Source: Delphinus delphis (Eukaryota > Chordata > Mammalia > Artiodactyla > Delphinidae). Taken from it: a stretch of DNA of 64,000 bases. The stretch covers positions 9,386,680 through 9,450,679 of the forward strand of contig NC_082703.1 of the NCBI RefSeq assembly GCF_949987515.2. The letters are read 5' to 3'. The notes beneath the pieces are model-generated. The model saw only the letters and a program-made list of their open reading frames with translations. It searched no databases and was not told the DNA's origin. The translations under genes were made by a program, and so were the position numbers. Shown here one piece after another: positions 35,162-46,197 of the stretch (its first letter is position 1; every line of letters starts with the position of its first letter).

Positions 35162-37298
35162 TATACCCTATATGTTTTTCCTCTATCATTAGAAACACAT
35201 CAGTAGCACTCTGCCACTTTAACTTTCCTTTTGCACATTTGTATTATTTATTTTTGCATAAACAGATGTCTCATATGCAATGGGTAACCTACTCTCTTTA
35301 GATAAATGGTGTCAGTAGGCTCTTCAGTCTCGAGAAGAGAAAGCATCTTTCCTCTTTCCTCTCTTCCACTCACGTCTTTTCTTCATCAGCTTCCAACTGC
35401 ACTAGCCCCGCCCCAATCTCATCCCACTCATAAACAAATGTCAACCATCTCACCCACCCAAGTGGGTGGCAAGGATTTGCGATCCAAGTATTTTGGGCTT
35501 CTTAGGTCAGAAAACAAATTCAATTGCTATCTTGAGATCCAGGTGGTAGGAAAACTTAAAAACTAATAAATCACAGTTCTGTGTCTTTTTTTCCTTCTCA
35601 TACTTCGACTTGATTATTGATTAATTGATTAATAAATTGATTAATTTGCCCTCTATCATTGTTCTCAAGTTATAAACTGATGACTGCAAAAGCTTTGCAC
35701 GTCGCCAGCAATTCAGCTTCTCAGAAACAAAGGACAAAAATCTGATTTGGAGAGAAATCTCTAAGGGATTAATTAACTCAGCAAAGATATTACAGCACTG
35801 GGTAAACGGATATTAGACAGAAGGTTGGATTCATTCCTTATGTGCCACTGGCTTAAAAAACGCAGTTAATCTAGTATATTAAGCAAATATTTAGGACGTA
35901 AAAAGAAGACAAAAGTGTTTTGTTTGTTCACTTGTTTTGCCAACCAGAAGTTCAGCTTCTGTTTCTTCTTCCCTCTGAAAAAAGGTAATATCTAAGAAGA
36001 GCTCTAAAAAGAGTGGGTTCGTGTTCCTGTTAAGTTTCGTGCCTTAACATGATATTCATTGATTCTACTCACACTTACTGCATTGCCAGAACTTTTAACA
36101 CATACGCTTTTGTCTTTTAGTTTCTGGTTTCTGAGGATTATGGTATAGGTTAGGCTAGGTTAGCCAGCCTTCTGTCTTGGACAAAGCTCTATGGCTATTT
36201 ACTCAAGTAACCTATCTCTGGAGTTGTTAATGCTTCCCCATATTTCCTGCCATGCTCCTCTGAACGTCTGGATTGTGGAAATTAATATTCAGAAGGGAGT
36301 AGAAGAAATTTTCATATAAAAAGGTAAATAATATGATATCACCCATATGTCTAGGGAGAGGAATGAAAATTTGGTCTCAGAGAGGCCATCTCTTCTTTCC
36401 ATTTTCTCTATTGATGTGTTATTTTTTTTTTGATGTGTTATTTTTAAAAGAAGGTACCTTTAGTTATCTATCACTTGATAATGGTAAATATTTTCTTTTA
36501 CCTCCCTATTTCCTTCTTTTAATAATATTTTTTACAGTCTACAAGGTATCAATGTAAAAATATAAAAATAAAATGAAACGTTAACATTTCTGAAAAACCC
36601 AATGATTGAGTGGAATGTCCATTTCTGTCGTGCATATATTGGCATGAAGGCTTGTTTTAGACAGAAGGTTCATTTGTTTTTACTTGAGAAGTATTACTGT
36701 AACTTGAAAATGTATAATATGCATTATATCTGTGTGAATAATATGCATCATTTAAAGGAAACAGAACAAGTGAACGTGTAGATCTCCTTTAAAAATCTAC
36801 CTGAGATGATCTAGAAGTGGTTTAGTCTAAAGCCAGAAGAATGGATGAAATAACCTTTTAATCCACCCTCCTTGTTCTAGAATTGTAAGACAGAAGAAGA
36901 TATATTCTGATCACAGAAATGGCATTTTCTTGAGTAGAATACTTGCCAAAGGGGAGAAAGACATGTCTTGATGTTGTTGCAATAAAATTACCATGTTTTG
37001 CTCTAACTTTAAAATCCTAAAGTATATTTCATTAAAATTATGCTTTAATTATTCATTAGATATAATAAACTTAACATTTCAATAATTAACTGCTCTAGCA
37101 GAGGAGAGAAAAATCCAATGTGTTTGTTTATCTCCACCCTTTCAAATATCTAATTGTTACTGTCATCTTCCACCTCTACTTCAGAATGTCCCAGTGAGTA
37201 GAAAATATCAGAAATCACTTAAGAACTAATTTCAAGATGAAGATTTCTCCTTTCCTTTAACTTGCCCCTTGAAGGCCAGCAAAAAATTGTATTTCTAT
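35162..37298. other. Unannotated AT-rich sequence with small tandem repeats
   Basis: Contains a TTGATTAA-type repeat (35610-35647) and a 19-bp-spaced duplication 'ttgatgtgttattttt' (36411 and 36430). No gene recognised. Confidence 0.45.
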
Positions 37299-37389
37299 TC
37301 ATTCTCTCTGTCTCTGTGTCTCTCTGTCTCCCTCTCTCCTTCCCTCCCTCTTCCCCTCCATCTCTATCCCTCCCTCTTGCTCTCTCCCC
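37299..37389. repeat. Pyrimidine-rich (TC)n-type tract
   Basis: About 90 bp of nearly pure C/T on the plus strand, with TCTC, CCCTC and TCTGTC variants. The antisense 66-codon frame here is a low-complexity artefact. Polypurine/polypyrimidine tracts can adopt triplex-type structures (general knowledge). Confidence 0.88.
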
Positions 37390-37438
37390 ACAGAGTATAA
37401 AGGGCTTTGGAAGATTCAAGAAAGATTAAATAGTATGA

Positions 37439-37698
37439 TGGGGAAGGGATAAATTGGGAGATTGGGATTGACATATACACACTACTATATATAAAATAGA
37501 TAACTAATAAGGGCCTGCTGTATAGCACAGGAAACTCTACTCAATACTCTGTAATGACCTATATGGGAAAAGAATCTAAAAAAAGAGTGGATATATGTAT
37601 ATATATAACTGATTCACTTTGCTGTACACCTGAAACTAACACAACATTGTAAATCAACTATACTCCAATAAAAATGAATTTTATAAATAAATAAATAA
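37439..37698 (+). mobile_element. L1 3' end, 5'-truncated
   Basis: Starts in the 3'-UTR ('ggggaagggataaattggg'), then 'gcctgctgtatagcacagg', 'gctgtacacctgaaactaac' and 'ctccaataaaaatgaattttat' with a short (AAAT) tail. Confidence 0.92.
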
Positions 37699-37732
37699 TA
37701 TAAAACATGGGTATGTTTTCTTAATAGTTTTT

Positions 37733-37801
37733 TTTTACAGTAGATCCTTGTCGGTTATCTATTTTAAATATAACAGTGTGTACATGTCAATCCCAAACTT
37801 C
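37733..37801 (-). mobile_element. Short L1 3'-UTR fragment, opposite strand
   Basis: About 65 bp of antisense L1 3'-UTR ('acagtagatccttgtcgg ... gtacatgtcaatcccaaac'), only 35 bp after the end of a plus-strand copy of the same region. It is probably a separate old piece. It duplicates sequence already present in the neighbour, so it is not a simple 5' inversion of that copy. Confidence 0.75.
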
Positions 37802-37843
37802 CAGTCCTAACAGTTTGATATACATAAAAACTTGGAAAATTCC

Positions 37844-37883
37844 TACACATACACACACACGCACACGCACACGCACATACACA
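37844..37883. repeat. Imperfect (CA)n with CG steps
   Basis: CA/CG alternating purine-pyrimidine stretch with three CACG interruptions. Confidence 0.9.
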
Positions 37884-38281
37884 GTTTATGTTATCAAGTC
37901 ATGGTAACTCAACACCTAAAAAAAGTTCCCAGAGCCAATAAAAAGCTGTTTTTAATAATATAAGAAGTTTCCTGTGTATTTCTGTAGCTCACCGGCCTTC
38001 AAGTGGAGCTCTCCACAGTAAATATGATTCAAAAGCTCAATCATTAATTCTATTTAGGTTTAATGTGTCATAAAGCTAAGGAAAGTAGGGCCATTTTCCT
38101 CTCTGCTGAGGCACGAAAAGTGTATTAACTATTCTAGCCAGTACTGTGAATGATTTATTAATTCAGTTTTGGAAAGTGAGACTGTCAGATCATATAAGCA
38201 CATATTATAAACAAACGATCTCTCTGAAGATTCTTATTCCTTCTCTTAGCTAAATGATTGACAATGCACTTCACCGATAAG
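37884..38281. other. Unannotated non-coding sequence
   Basis: No recognised repeat or gene. Confidence 0.4.
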
Positions 38282-38363
38282 CTCTCTCTCTCTCTCCCTC
38301 TCCCTCTAAACTCCCAAACACACACACACACACACACACACGCGTGCGCGCGCACACACACAA
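38282..38363. repeat. Compound (TC)n / (CA)n microsatellite with CG-rich core
   Basis: TC units (38283-38306), a short spacer, then CA units (38317-38340) followed by 'cgcgtgcgcgcg' (38341-38352) and more CA. The alternating purine-pyrimidine core with CG steps is a classic Z-DNA-prone sequence. Confidence 0.95.
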
Positions 38364-38479
38364 CTCAAATAATCTAGGTATGGCCTATAATGTCCTTTCA
38401 TACTTGAGACAGTACAACCAGCTCTAAATATAAATTTAAAGCACCTGGAATGAAATGAAGAAAATTTTCCAAACTCAGA

Positions 38480-38675
38480 CGTGAAAATTCCTGAGCCAAC
38501 TGTGATGCAGTGAAATGAACAATAGTGGGGACTCCAGTGAGCTGGATTCTACACTAGGATCTTCCAGGAAGCACGAATGACCTTGAGCAAATCACTTCAT
38601 CTGTGTCCTTATCTACAAAGGGGAGGACTAAGTGAGCCCTACCGTCTCTAACTCTGTATGAATCTCTGTGGTGAC
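38480..38675 (+). mobile_element. MIR SINE fragment
   Basis: MIR-like order: 'ctccagtgagctggattc', 'atgaccttgagcaaatcacttc', 'ctgtgtccttatctacaaagg' and 'gtgagccctaccgtctctaac'. Confidence 0.78.
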
Positions 38676-38867
38676 ATGAGTGGAACACGATGACCTAATG
38701 AGAGTCTAGAATCAACCCAGCAGGACGATTCTCTGTGTGATTCTCCTCCATAGGCATTGACATAGTAACTGACAGATCTCAATGCTCAATCCATTCCTTC
38801 CGAGTAAATACACCATGGGGAAAATGCATATCATCTAACCTTAGAATCCCAGTACGGGGGCAACATC

Positions 38868-38870
<3 letters not shown>

Positions 38871-38952
<82 letters not shown>
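38871..38952. repeat. Compound (GA)n(GT)n microsatellite
   Basis: About 23 uninterrupted AG/GA units run straight into about 17 GT units with no spacer. Perfect arrays of this length are expected to be highly length-variable. Confidence 0.97.
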
Positions 38953-38954
<2 letters not shown>

Positions 38955-38986
38955 TTTAGGTTAAATCCACTAACCTCCCAGCATCA

Positions 38987-39166
38987 ATTTTTTTTTTTGC
39001 GGTACGCGGGCCTCACTGCCGCGGCATCCCCCGCTGCGGAGCACAGGCTCCGGACGCGCAGGCCCAGCCTCTCCGCGGCACGTGGGATCCTCCCGGACCG
39101 GGGCACGAACCCACATCCCCTGCATCGGCAGGCGGACTCCCAACCACTGCGCCACCAGGGAAGCCC
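38987..39166 (-). mobile_element. CHR-type SINE (short subtype) with internal deletion
   Basis: On the plus strand it runs from a T run (antisense poly-A) through 'gcggtacgcgggcctc' to 'gccaccagggaagcc'. Flanks carry a 16-bp duplication, cccagcatcaattttt (38977-38992) and cccagcatccattttt (39166-39181), one mismatch. Compared with the other short copies it lacks 22 bp in the middle. Short matching motifs flank the missing segment ('ctcagc' and 'cccagc' in the sibling copies). Some coordinates at its edges are shared with the duplications. Confidence 0.94.
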
Positions 39167-39181
39167 CCAGCATCCATTTTT

Positions 39182-39690
39182 AACCAAGGCTCTTCAATCA
39201 TAGAATACCACTAGTGTTGTAGGATTCTGAAACCATTTTTATTACCACTTCCTGTAGTAGGACTTTCAATCCCTTCAATTCCTTTTTTACATACAGAGAA
39301 GCTTAGTTTTATTCCCATGGGAACTCTGAGAATTAAAATACAGAGATTATTTTAATCATGTGATAGTGATTCATTTCCTAAGATATTCAATATGTGATAA
39401 ATATGGGTGAAATCAAGGGATCATTTTCAAGATCAGAGAGCTGTTGGTAACTTTGCCTCACGCAAAGTACACTCACCTGTTTCCTAACCAAATTATGTTC
39501 AATAGGAAATGTTTATTCCTTGTTCCTGACCAAAATTTTTTATAGGGAATATGCCCATTTCTGGCTCAGACAAAAACCTCAGGTGTAAAGCATTTAAAGA
39601 TAAGATCAGGAAGGAGTGGTGAAGGAAGAGGCAGAACCAAACTTGATTTTATAAAAGTAGAAAAAGAACACAAGTCGTTTAATATTAAAA
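39182..39690. other. Unannotated non-coding sequence
   Basis: AT-rich spacer between the SINE and an L1 end. No gene recognised. Confidence 0.4.
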
Positions 39691-39955
39691 AGTGGCATGG
39701 ACATATATACACTACCAAACGTAAAATACATAGCTAGTGGGAAGCAGCCACATAGCACAGGGAGATCAGCTCGGTGCTTTGTGACCACCTAGAGGGGTGG
39801 GATAGGGAGGGTGGGAGGGAGGGAGACGCAAGAGGGAAGAGATACGGGAACACATGTATATGTATAACTGATTCACTTTGTTATAAAGCAGAAACTAACA
39901 CACCATTGTAAAGCAATTATACTCCAATAAGATGTAAAAAAAAAAAAAGTCATCA
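39691..39955 (+). mobile_element. Young L1 3' end, strongly 5'-truncated
   Basis: Starts at 'agtggcatggacatatatac' and shows 'gtgctttgtgaccacctag', a long G-rich run (39794-39825) and 'ataaagcagaaactaacacacc', ending 'tccaataagatgt' plus A13. One A is missing from the usual AATAAAG. Very similar to the copy at 22.8 kb. Confidence 0.94.
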
Positions 39956-40335
39956 CTTATCCTAACAAAAGCTGTTGCCATGATTCTTTATGTGCAAGAG
40001 ATATTTCAGTTGTAAAATCATGTTCCACAATATCTATTAACACTTTTCTGCCGGGGGCTCTCTTTATAGACATTGTCCTCAAAAGTACTCACATATTATG
40101 TCCCAAAAATTGCAAATGCAAATAAGACAGTTTCGATATGACTATGACGTCCTTTAATTATACCACAAGAGCCACATTAGAATTTAGTTTCTTAAATTTA
40201 AATGCAAGATTTTTTACTTTATATTGTCATATACCCAATCTCCCAATTTATCCCTTCCCCATCATACTATTTAATCTTTCTTGAATCTTTGCCCTTTTCA
40301 AATTAAGGCTGTATTTAAATTAATTATTATAACCA
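39956..40335. other. Unannotated non-coding sequence
   Basis: No repeat or gene recognised. Confidence 0.4.
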
Positions 40336-40797
40336 TGCCCTTTATGGGTAAAAGTGCATCTCCCCAAAAATTCATGTGTTGATATTCTGCCAGTACCAAT
40401 AAATGTGACCTTACTTGGAAATAGAGTCTTTGCAGATGATAAAGTTAAGATGAGGTCATTAGGGTGGGCCTTCATCCTATAGGACTGTGTCCTTGTGAAC
40501 GGGGAAATGTGGACATAAAGAGAGAAATGCACACAGGGAGGAGGTCGCGGGAAGGCAAAGGCAGAGCTGGGGTGATGTGTCTACAAGCCAAGGAATGCCA
40601 AAAATTTCCAGTAAACTACAGCAGCGAGGACAGAAACCTGGGGCAGATTCTCCATCACAACCTTCAGAAGGAAGCGACCCTGCTGACACCTTGATCTTGG
40701 ACATCTGGCCTCCGGAACGGTGAGATCACAAATTCCTGTTGTTTAAGCCACCCAGTTTGCAGTACTTTGTTTATGGCAGTCCTAGGAAACTAATTCA
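40336..40797 (+). mobile_element. MLT1-type (ERVL-MaLR) solo LTR
   Basis: Contains 'ccccaaaaattcatgtgttg', 'aatgtgaccttacttggaaatag', 'gataaagttaagatgaggtcattaggg', 'gctgacaccttgatcttgg' and 'gtttaagccacccagtttgc', ending 'ggaaactaattca'. This is the sense-strand counterpart of the minus-strand LTR at 23.6 kb. No internal region is attached. Confidence 0.85.
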
Positions 40798-41642
40798 GTG
40801 CCTGTATTTATTATTTGCATGTGTGTTTGTTTTTGATCCCAACGTGAGAAAGCTTCAGATGCTCAAAATGAGGAACATAGCTTGCAGAGACTGGCTCTGC
40901 TGATTGGCTGAACTTCAGCTGAAATGGAGGGATGTTCCCTTTGTGGTCCACGTCTTTTGTTGTTGTCTCTGTTGCTTTAAGTTCAGCCCATTGTGCCCAT
41001 GGACGCTAACCAAAAAATTTGAATTAACTCCCAATTAGAGAATCAATAGATCCCTCCCAACCCATTTTTCCTTCCCTCTTTTTCCCCTCTTCCACGCTCT
41101 TTCCCTTTTGCAGTTTATCCCTCAAATTCCTTTCTGCACTAACAAGATTTTGACAATTTGCTTCAGGAAAAATTAGCCCCCATGTCTCCCAGGCAGCTGG
41201 TCAGTGTCTCAGACTCGCTGTGACTTTCTTCCAAGCCTACTATGTAGATACAGAATGGGGTGAGCAGACGGGCAGAAGAAGGCTGTGAATCTGAGTCCAA
41301 CTCTTTATTTAAGCCTTTTAAAATATGGAAGATAGGCTTCCTGAATCCCTTGAATCCCGCTCCAGACTTCCGGTTTCAGAGAGGATAAGATAACAGGCCC
41401 CCAGATCACCTACGTTCTGTTCTCTGTCATTTGCTCAGAGACCTGATGGGTGACTCTGTAATAATACCATTGCAGACACTTCTCTATTCCTCAGACAAAA
41501 AACAGATAATTAAATGCATGTTTCTATCGTTATTCTCTATTTATGCAGGGCCGTGCATAGTGAATTAATATCTCCAAATATCCCACTTATATTAAAGAAA
41601 AACTGGATAAGAATTGATTTGTATCTACTGCTATTGTGCTTA
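40798..41642. other. Unannotated non-coding sequence
   Basis: No repeat or gene recognised. Confidence 0.4.
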
Positions 41643-41657
41643 CATCGCTATGTTTTT

Positions 41658-41869
41658 TTTGTTTTGTTTTGTTTTTTGCTGTACGCGGGCCTCTCGCTGC
41701 TGTGGCCTCTCCCGCTGCGGAGCACAGGCTCCGGACGCGCAGGCTCAGCGGCCATGGCTCACGGGCCCAGCCGCTCCGCGGCATGTGGGATCTTCGCGGA
41801 CCGGGGCACGAACCCGTGTCCCCTGCATCGGCAGGCGGACTCTCAACCACTGCGCCACCAGGGAAGCCC
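41658..41869 (-). mobile_element. CHR-type SINE (short cetacean subtype), young
   Basis: Full-length antisense copy from a T/G-rich tail ('ttgttttgttttgtttttt') to 'ccaccagggaagcc'. The 15-bp target-site duplication catcgctatgttttt (41643-41657 and 41870-41884) is perfect. The body stays close to the window's SINE consensus and retains many CpGs. Together these suggest a recent insertion. Long open frames on both strands here are pure SINE sequence. Confidence 0.97.
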
Positions 41870-41884
41870 CATCGCTATGTTTTT

Positions 41885-42757
41885 CTATTTGCTTTTTAGC
41901 CTCCGTCAGGAGTAGTCTAGGAAAAGCAAATAAAAAGTTGGAAAACCAGAAGGTTGTTTTTCCCCCAAAGTCTTTGCTTCCACAACGTTGATATACCAAT
42001 GTGAACAGATTTGGATGGGTTTTCAGAGCCTCTTTCGTAATCTGTCTATTCCCCACAGAGAAAGAAAAATCCCACAAACAAATAGTACATTTTGATTCTC
42101 ATCTAAACCTACAGGGTCAGCAAAACTGAGCTATAAATTTCCCTACCACTGCTCCTCGGGAGATTTCTAGTATTTCTGAATGGGCCAGAAATCAGTGAAA
42201 ATGGCCTCTCTCTTGCCATAGTTTGGCATTTGGGCTACAAGAAAGAGAAAGAAAGCATAGATTTATACGGAGATTTTACCACCGTTTTTTCATCAAGCTG
42301 CACTGGCCTCAGCAGCTGATTGCATGGGGCTTCTGCGCTTGGCCTTAGTGCCTGTGAACCATCAGTGAGCTTCGGGGGCTGGGCTCCATCTCTCAAGGTT
42401 CTCATAGCCATTGTAGGCGCAGAGGGTGGCGTTAACCCTCCTCCCAGGAAAGTGAGGCCCATTTAACTCCTCTGGAAATCACTGTAAACTTGACTTCCTA
42501 AGGAGAAGATGGGAATGCAAAGGTTATTGTGTCTTCTCTAAGATTTTTGCACCCTTAGGAAACTTGCTGGATTCACTTTCCTGTAAAGAGTAAGTGACAA
42601 GGCTGAAGTGATCCCCTGGGATTTACTCTCAAAGAAACAGACCACGATGATGGGATAGGAGAGGGGATGTTTTCATAACACATCTTTGGGGTGGAGCCCC
42701 CTTTAGGCTACGTGAACAAATGTTTTTTGAGTCACCCCAAATCACTGGGTGAGCATC
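41885..42757. other. Unannotated non-coding sequence
   Basis: No recognised repeat. A 75-codon minus frame at 42235-42462 has no domain. Confidence 0.4.
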
Positions 42758-42880
42758 TTTTTTTTTTTGTCCCAGCCCTATGGCATACAGGATCTTAGTT
42801 CCCAGACCAGGGATCGAACCCATACCCCCTGCAATGCAAGAAGCACGGAATCCTAACCGCTGGACCACCAGGGAAGTCCC
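42758..42880 (-). mobile_element. Short CHR/Bov-tA-like tRNA SINE
   Basis: Antisense copy: T10, 'tcccagccctatggcatac', 'gatcttagttcccagaccagggatcgaaccc' pattern and 'ggaccaccagggaagtccc'. It has the 'ggtccag' head variant and no long 3' body, so it belongs to a different, shorter subfamily than the copies ending 'gcgtacc'. The target duplication is unclear. Confidence 0.88.
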
Positions 42881-44668
42881 CGTGTCTACGTTTCTGATGG
42901 CCCAATTTCCCAAGAATGAAATCAGGTGACTACAACGAGAATGACGGCTGCCCAAACCATCTTCCAGGAAGTGACGTGTGAGTGGTTGCATGACTTGCAG
43001 GGTTTCTCTGGGCATCTGGTTGATGCCCACAGATGGACGGAGGATTGAATAACCCACCTAGAAGGCGTCTGGGCTCATGGTACCTCACCCAGAAGGTACT
43101 GCCACCCTGACAGTTGAAGGCATGGCAGGGGCACTTAGAAAATATCAAGGCAAGAGCTGCAAAGAGCTGGAGGGAGTAAGGGGTCCCTGAGCTCTGAACA
43201 GAATCAGGTCCACTTGCCCACATCAAATAGTGGTACGGCTTCGGGCTAACCTATTAAAGTGATGTGATTTAAATGTGTGATGCCCAAAAGAGAATTTTGC
43301 AAATAGTATTTGAATATACGAATCAACATCAGATAATAGTGAAAAAGGGAAAATCACTTTTGTTTGATTAAAATACGTTATCTGAGTGTTATTCAAATAT
43401 TTAAACAGCCATACTTTTGTACACATCCACATACTATTTTACCATTTGAGAAAATAACTACTTGCACAAATGACTATATATGATTAGGCTATTTGCAATA
43501 TGTGCTCCACAAAGTAAAAATGAAATGGCTGAATCGTATCAAATATTTGAACAACATATGTTGATGTGTAAACTGTTGTTGGAAAATAGGCCATTTCTAC
43601 AGAAGTTCAAAAACGCTGCAACAGTTATTTCTGTTGCTATGGTTTCAAAATTGTTTTGTAATGTTACATGGTAATTTTGGTCTTCACGTGAACTTTTTTG
43701 CTGGTCCATTTTTAAGGCGAAAGAGCAAATGTAAAGAACTTCCATTTTTAGCACTAAGCAGTGATAAAGGCTGGAAAGTATATGATAAACATCCTTTAAA
43801 ATACATATTTGAGGAATAAGGGCATAAAGGACATCTCAGGGGCCAAATAAAGAAGATACTGGAAAGTAGGCTGTAAGCAGCAGCCTGATTATTCTGCTAG
43901 GCTGTGGGAGGGACAAGAGCAGATTTGGGAACAAAGGAACTTAAGTTTTAGTGCCCAGTAGAGTCAAGAGGCAATTTCTTGAGACTGGGGAAGGCAAAGT
44001 GAGAACTGTCACTCTCCTCCCCCAAAGCCAGGACTGAAGGGCTACATTCTCAATTACAAGGTAAACTATAAATAGATGGATAGACAGATACATACATACA
44101 TACAGGTACCCACCAGCACAGGCAACTATAAGCAAGATTTCCTGCCTTAACCTGTCGTTCCGTGTAAAAACAAAACAAAACAAAAATTCTTCCCAAGGTC
44201 TATAACCACAGACCATATAAGGTCTGCCCTTACATGGCTGCACAGTATGAATGATCTTCATTGCTCCTTCCAAACCGTTGCCTCTCTCTCCTCTCTTGAA
44301 GCCTCCTGACTTTGACTTTCATGTCATTAGACTCCACCACGTTCACTCATTCCTTCTTCAAGTCATATACACACCCTTGGATGTTCCCATGATTCCTTAA
44401 ATATTTTAGCTGCTGACTCATTCACTCTCTCCAACATCTTTAATACTGCTCCAGTCACAATCCTTTGTATTTGCGAATAAAACAAAAATAATCTTTCTAA
44501 CATAATGTCAGTGTAGCAATATAACTCCTTAGTTTCCTCTCCTTTATTAATCTTTTCCCTAGCTTACCTCAACCATGAACTCTTATATTCTTGCTATATA
44601 CCGTCTCATTGTTGAATGAATAAATGATGAATGCTGTAGAGTGAACACAAAGAATTTTAAATATAAAA
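42881..44668. other. Unannotated sequence, possible old LINE remnant at its end
   Basis: No gene recognised. A GATA/TACA-like tetranucleotide patch lies at 44078-44105. The C/T-rich part from about 44270 to 44640 vaguely resembles L2, but I cannot support the call. Confidence 0.4.
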
Positions 44669-45032
44669 TGCTGTAGACTGAATGTTCGTGTCCTCCCAAA
44701 ATTCATATATTGTAACCTAATCCCCAATGTGGTGGTATTTGGATGCAGGACCTTTGGGAGGTGATTAAGTCATGAGGGTAGAGACCTCATGAGTGGGATT
44801 AATGCCTTTATAAGAGACCCCAGGGGGTTCTCTCACCCCTTCCACCACGTGAGGATGCAGCAAGAAGATGGCTATCTCTGCAGACCAGGAAGGGGCTCTC
44901 ACCAGATACCAAATCTGCTAGTTCCTTGATCTTGGACTTCAAAGCCTCCAAAAGTGTGAGAAAAAAAGTATTTGTTTATATGCCACACAGTCTATAGTCT
45001 TTTCATTATAGCAGCCCAAATGGACTAAGACA
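44669..45032 (+). mobile_element. 5' LTR of a MaLR (ERVL-MaLR) element
   Basis: Begins 'tgctgtagactgaatgttcg' and ends 'aaatggactaagaca' (TG...CA). It shares order and wording with the 3' LTR at 46701: 'aacctaatccccaatgtgg', 'gcagcaagaagatggc', 'accaaatctgctagttccttgatcttgg'. It is about 364 bp long. MaLRs are ancient, non-autonomous relatives of ERV-L. Confidence 0.92.
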
Positions 45033-45037
45033 GAAAT

Positions 45038-45053
45038 TGGTGCTGGGAGTGGG
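45038..45053 (+). promoter_or_regulatory. Primer-binding-site-like segment of the MaLR
   Basis: tggtgctgggagtggg begins 5 bp after the 5' LTR. It fits 13 of 16 positions of a site complementary to the 3' end of tRNA-Leu, the primer associated with ERV-L/MaLR elements. Assignment rests on position and remembered tRNA sequence. Confidence 0.6.
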
Positions 45054-46197
45054 ATACTATTGTGACAGATACCTAAAAATGGGGAAGCAGCTTTGGAACT
45101 GGGTAATGCATAGAGGCTGGAAGAGTTTTCAGGTTCATGCCAAAAAAAAAGTCAGCATTGCCTTGAACAGACTGTTAAGAGTGATTCTGACGACAGCTCA
45201 GAAAGAAAAAGGAAAAGGAAAGCTTTAGAGAAACTCTCAATCTTCCTGGAGAATACCTAAGGAATCTTGAAATGAATGTTGATTGGTTGGTAAAACCAAT
45301 CAACCAAAAACTATGGTTGGTAAAGACCGTTCTGATGAGATCTCAGATGGAAATGAGGCACATGTTTTGGACAATGGAAGAAAACCATCCTTATTATAAC
45401 GTGGCAAAGAACTTGGCTGAATTGTGTTTATGTTCTAGTGTTCCTGGAAGGTAGAACTTGCTAGTAATGAAATTATACATTAAACTGAAGCTATTTCTAA
45501 GCAAAGTGTTGAAGGTATGGCTTGACTTCCGGCTGCTTATAGTAAGACGTGAGAAAAGAGAAGTGATTTAAAGACAGAATTGTTAATCGAAAAGGAAAGC
45601 AGCACTTAAAGATTTGGAGAATTCTCAGCCTATGTATATGAGAAAGCTTCTCAGGAAAGAATGTTAAGGGTGTGACCAGGAGACCAAATGGTCAGGAGAT
45701 TAGAAGGCAGGAACTATTCTCCAAGACAATGAACGAAGGACCCTAAAGGCAATTTGGAGATCATCAAGCCTGCCTCTTCCATCGCAGGTCCAGAGTGCAA
45801 GACCTGGGAGCAGAGCAGTTTCACAGGAGGGGCCCCTGGTACCTGCAGGACTTTGGACCCTTGCACTCCTTGCACTCCATTGCCATGCTTCTCAGCTGTC
45901 CCAGGTGCAGCTCTGGCTACCTCAGTGATGCACAGGCCACAGTGGCCACCTCTCCAGAGGACACAAGCAGCAAACTTTAGTGGCTTCCAGGCAGCACTGC
46001 CTCTACAGGTTGCCCAAGCCCTGGCTGCCTCCACTTAGATTTCAAAGAACAAGACCAACATCGATGGTGGGACCCAAGCAGAGAGCTGTCACAAGGACTG
46101 GCCACACAGAACAGTGGGGACAGGGCTGCACGAAGCTGTGGGCAGAGATCCTTGGGGGTCCAAGCAGTGCCCGCAAAGCTGCAAAGGCAGGACGGCA

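Noticed and set aside
41514..41991. Overlapping 87-133-codon frames on both strands
   Set aside because: All pass through a CHR SINE; identical peptide-like text appears at the other SINE copies in the window.
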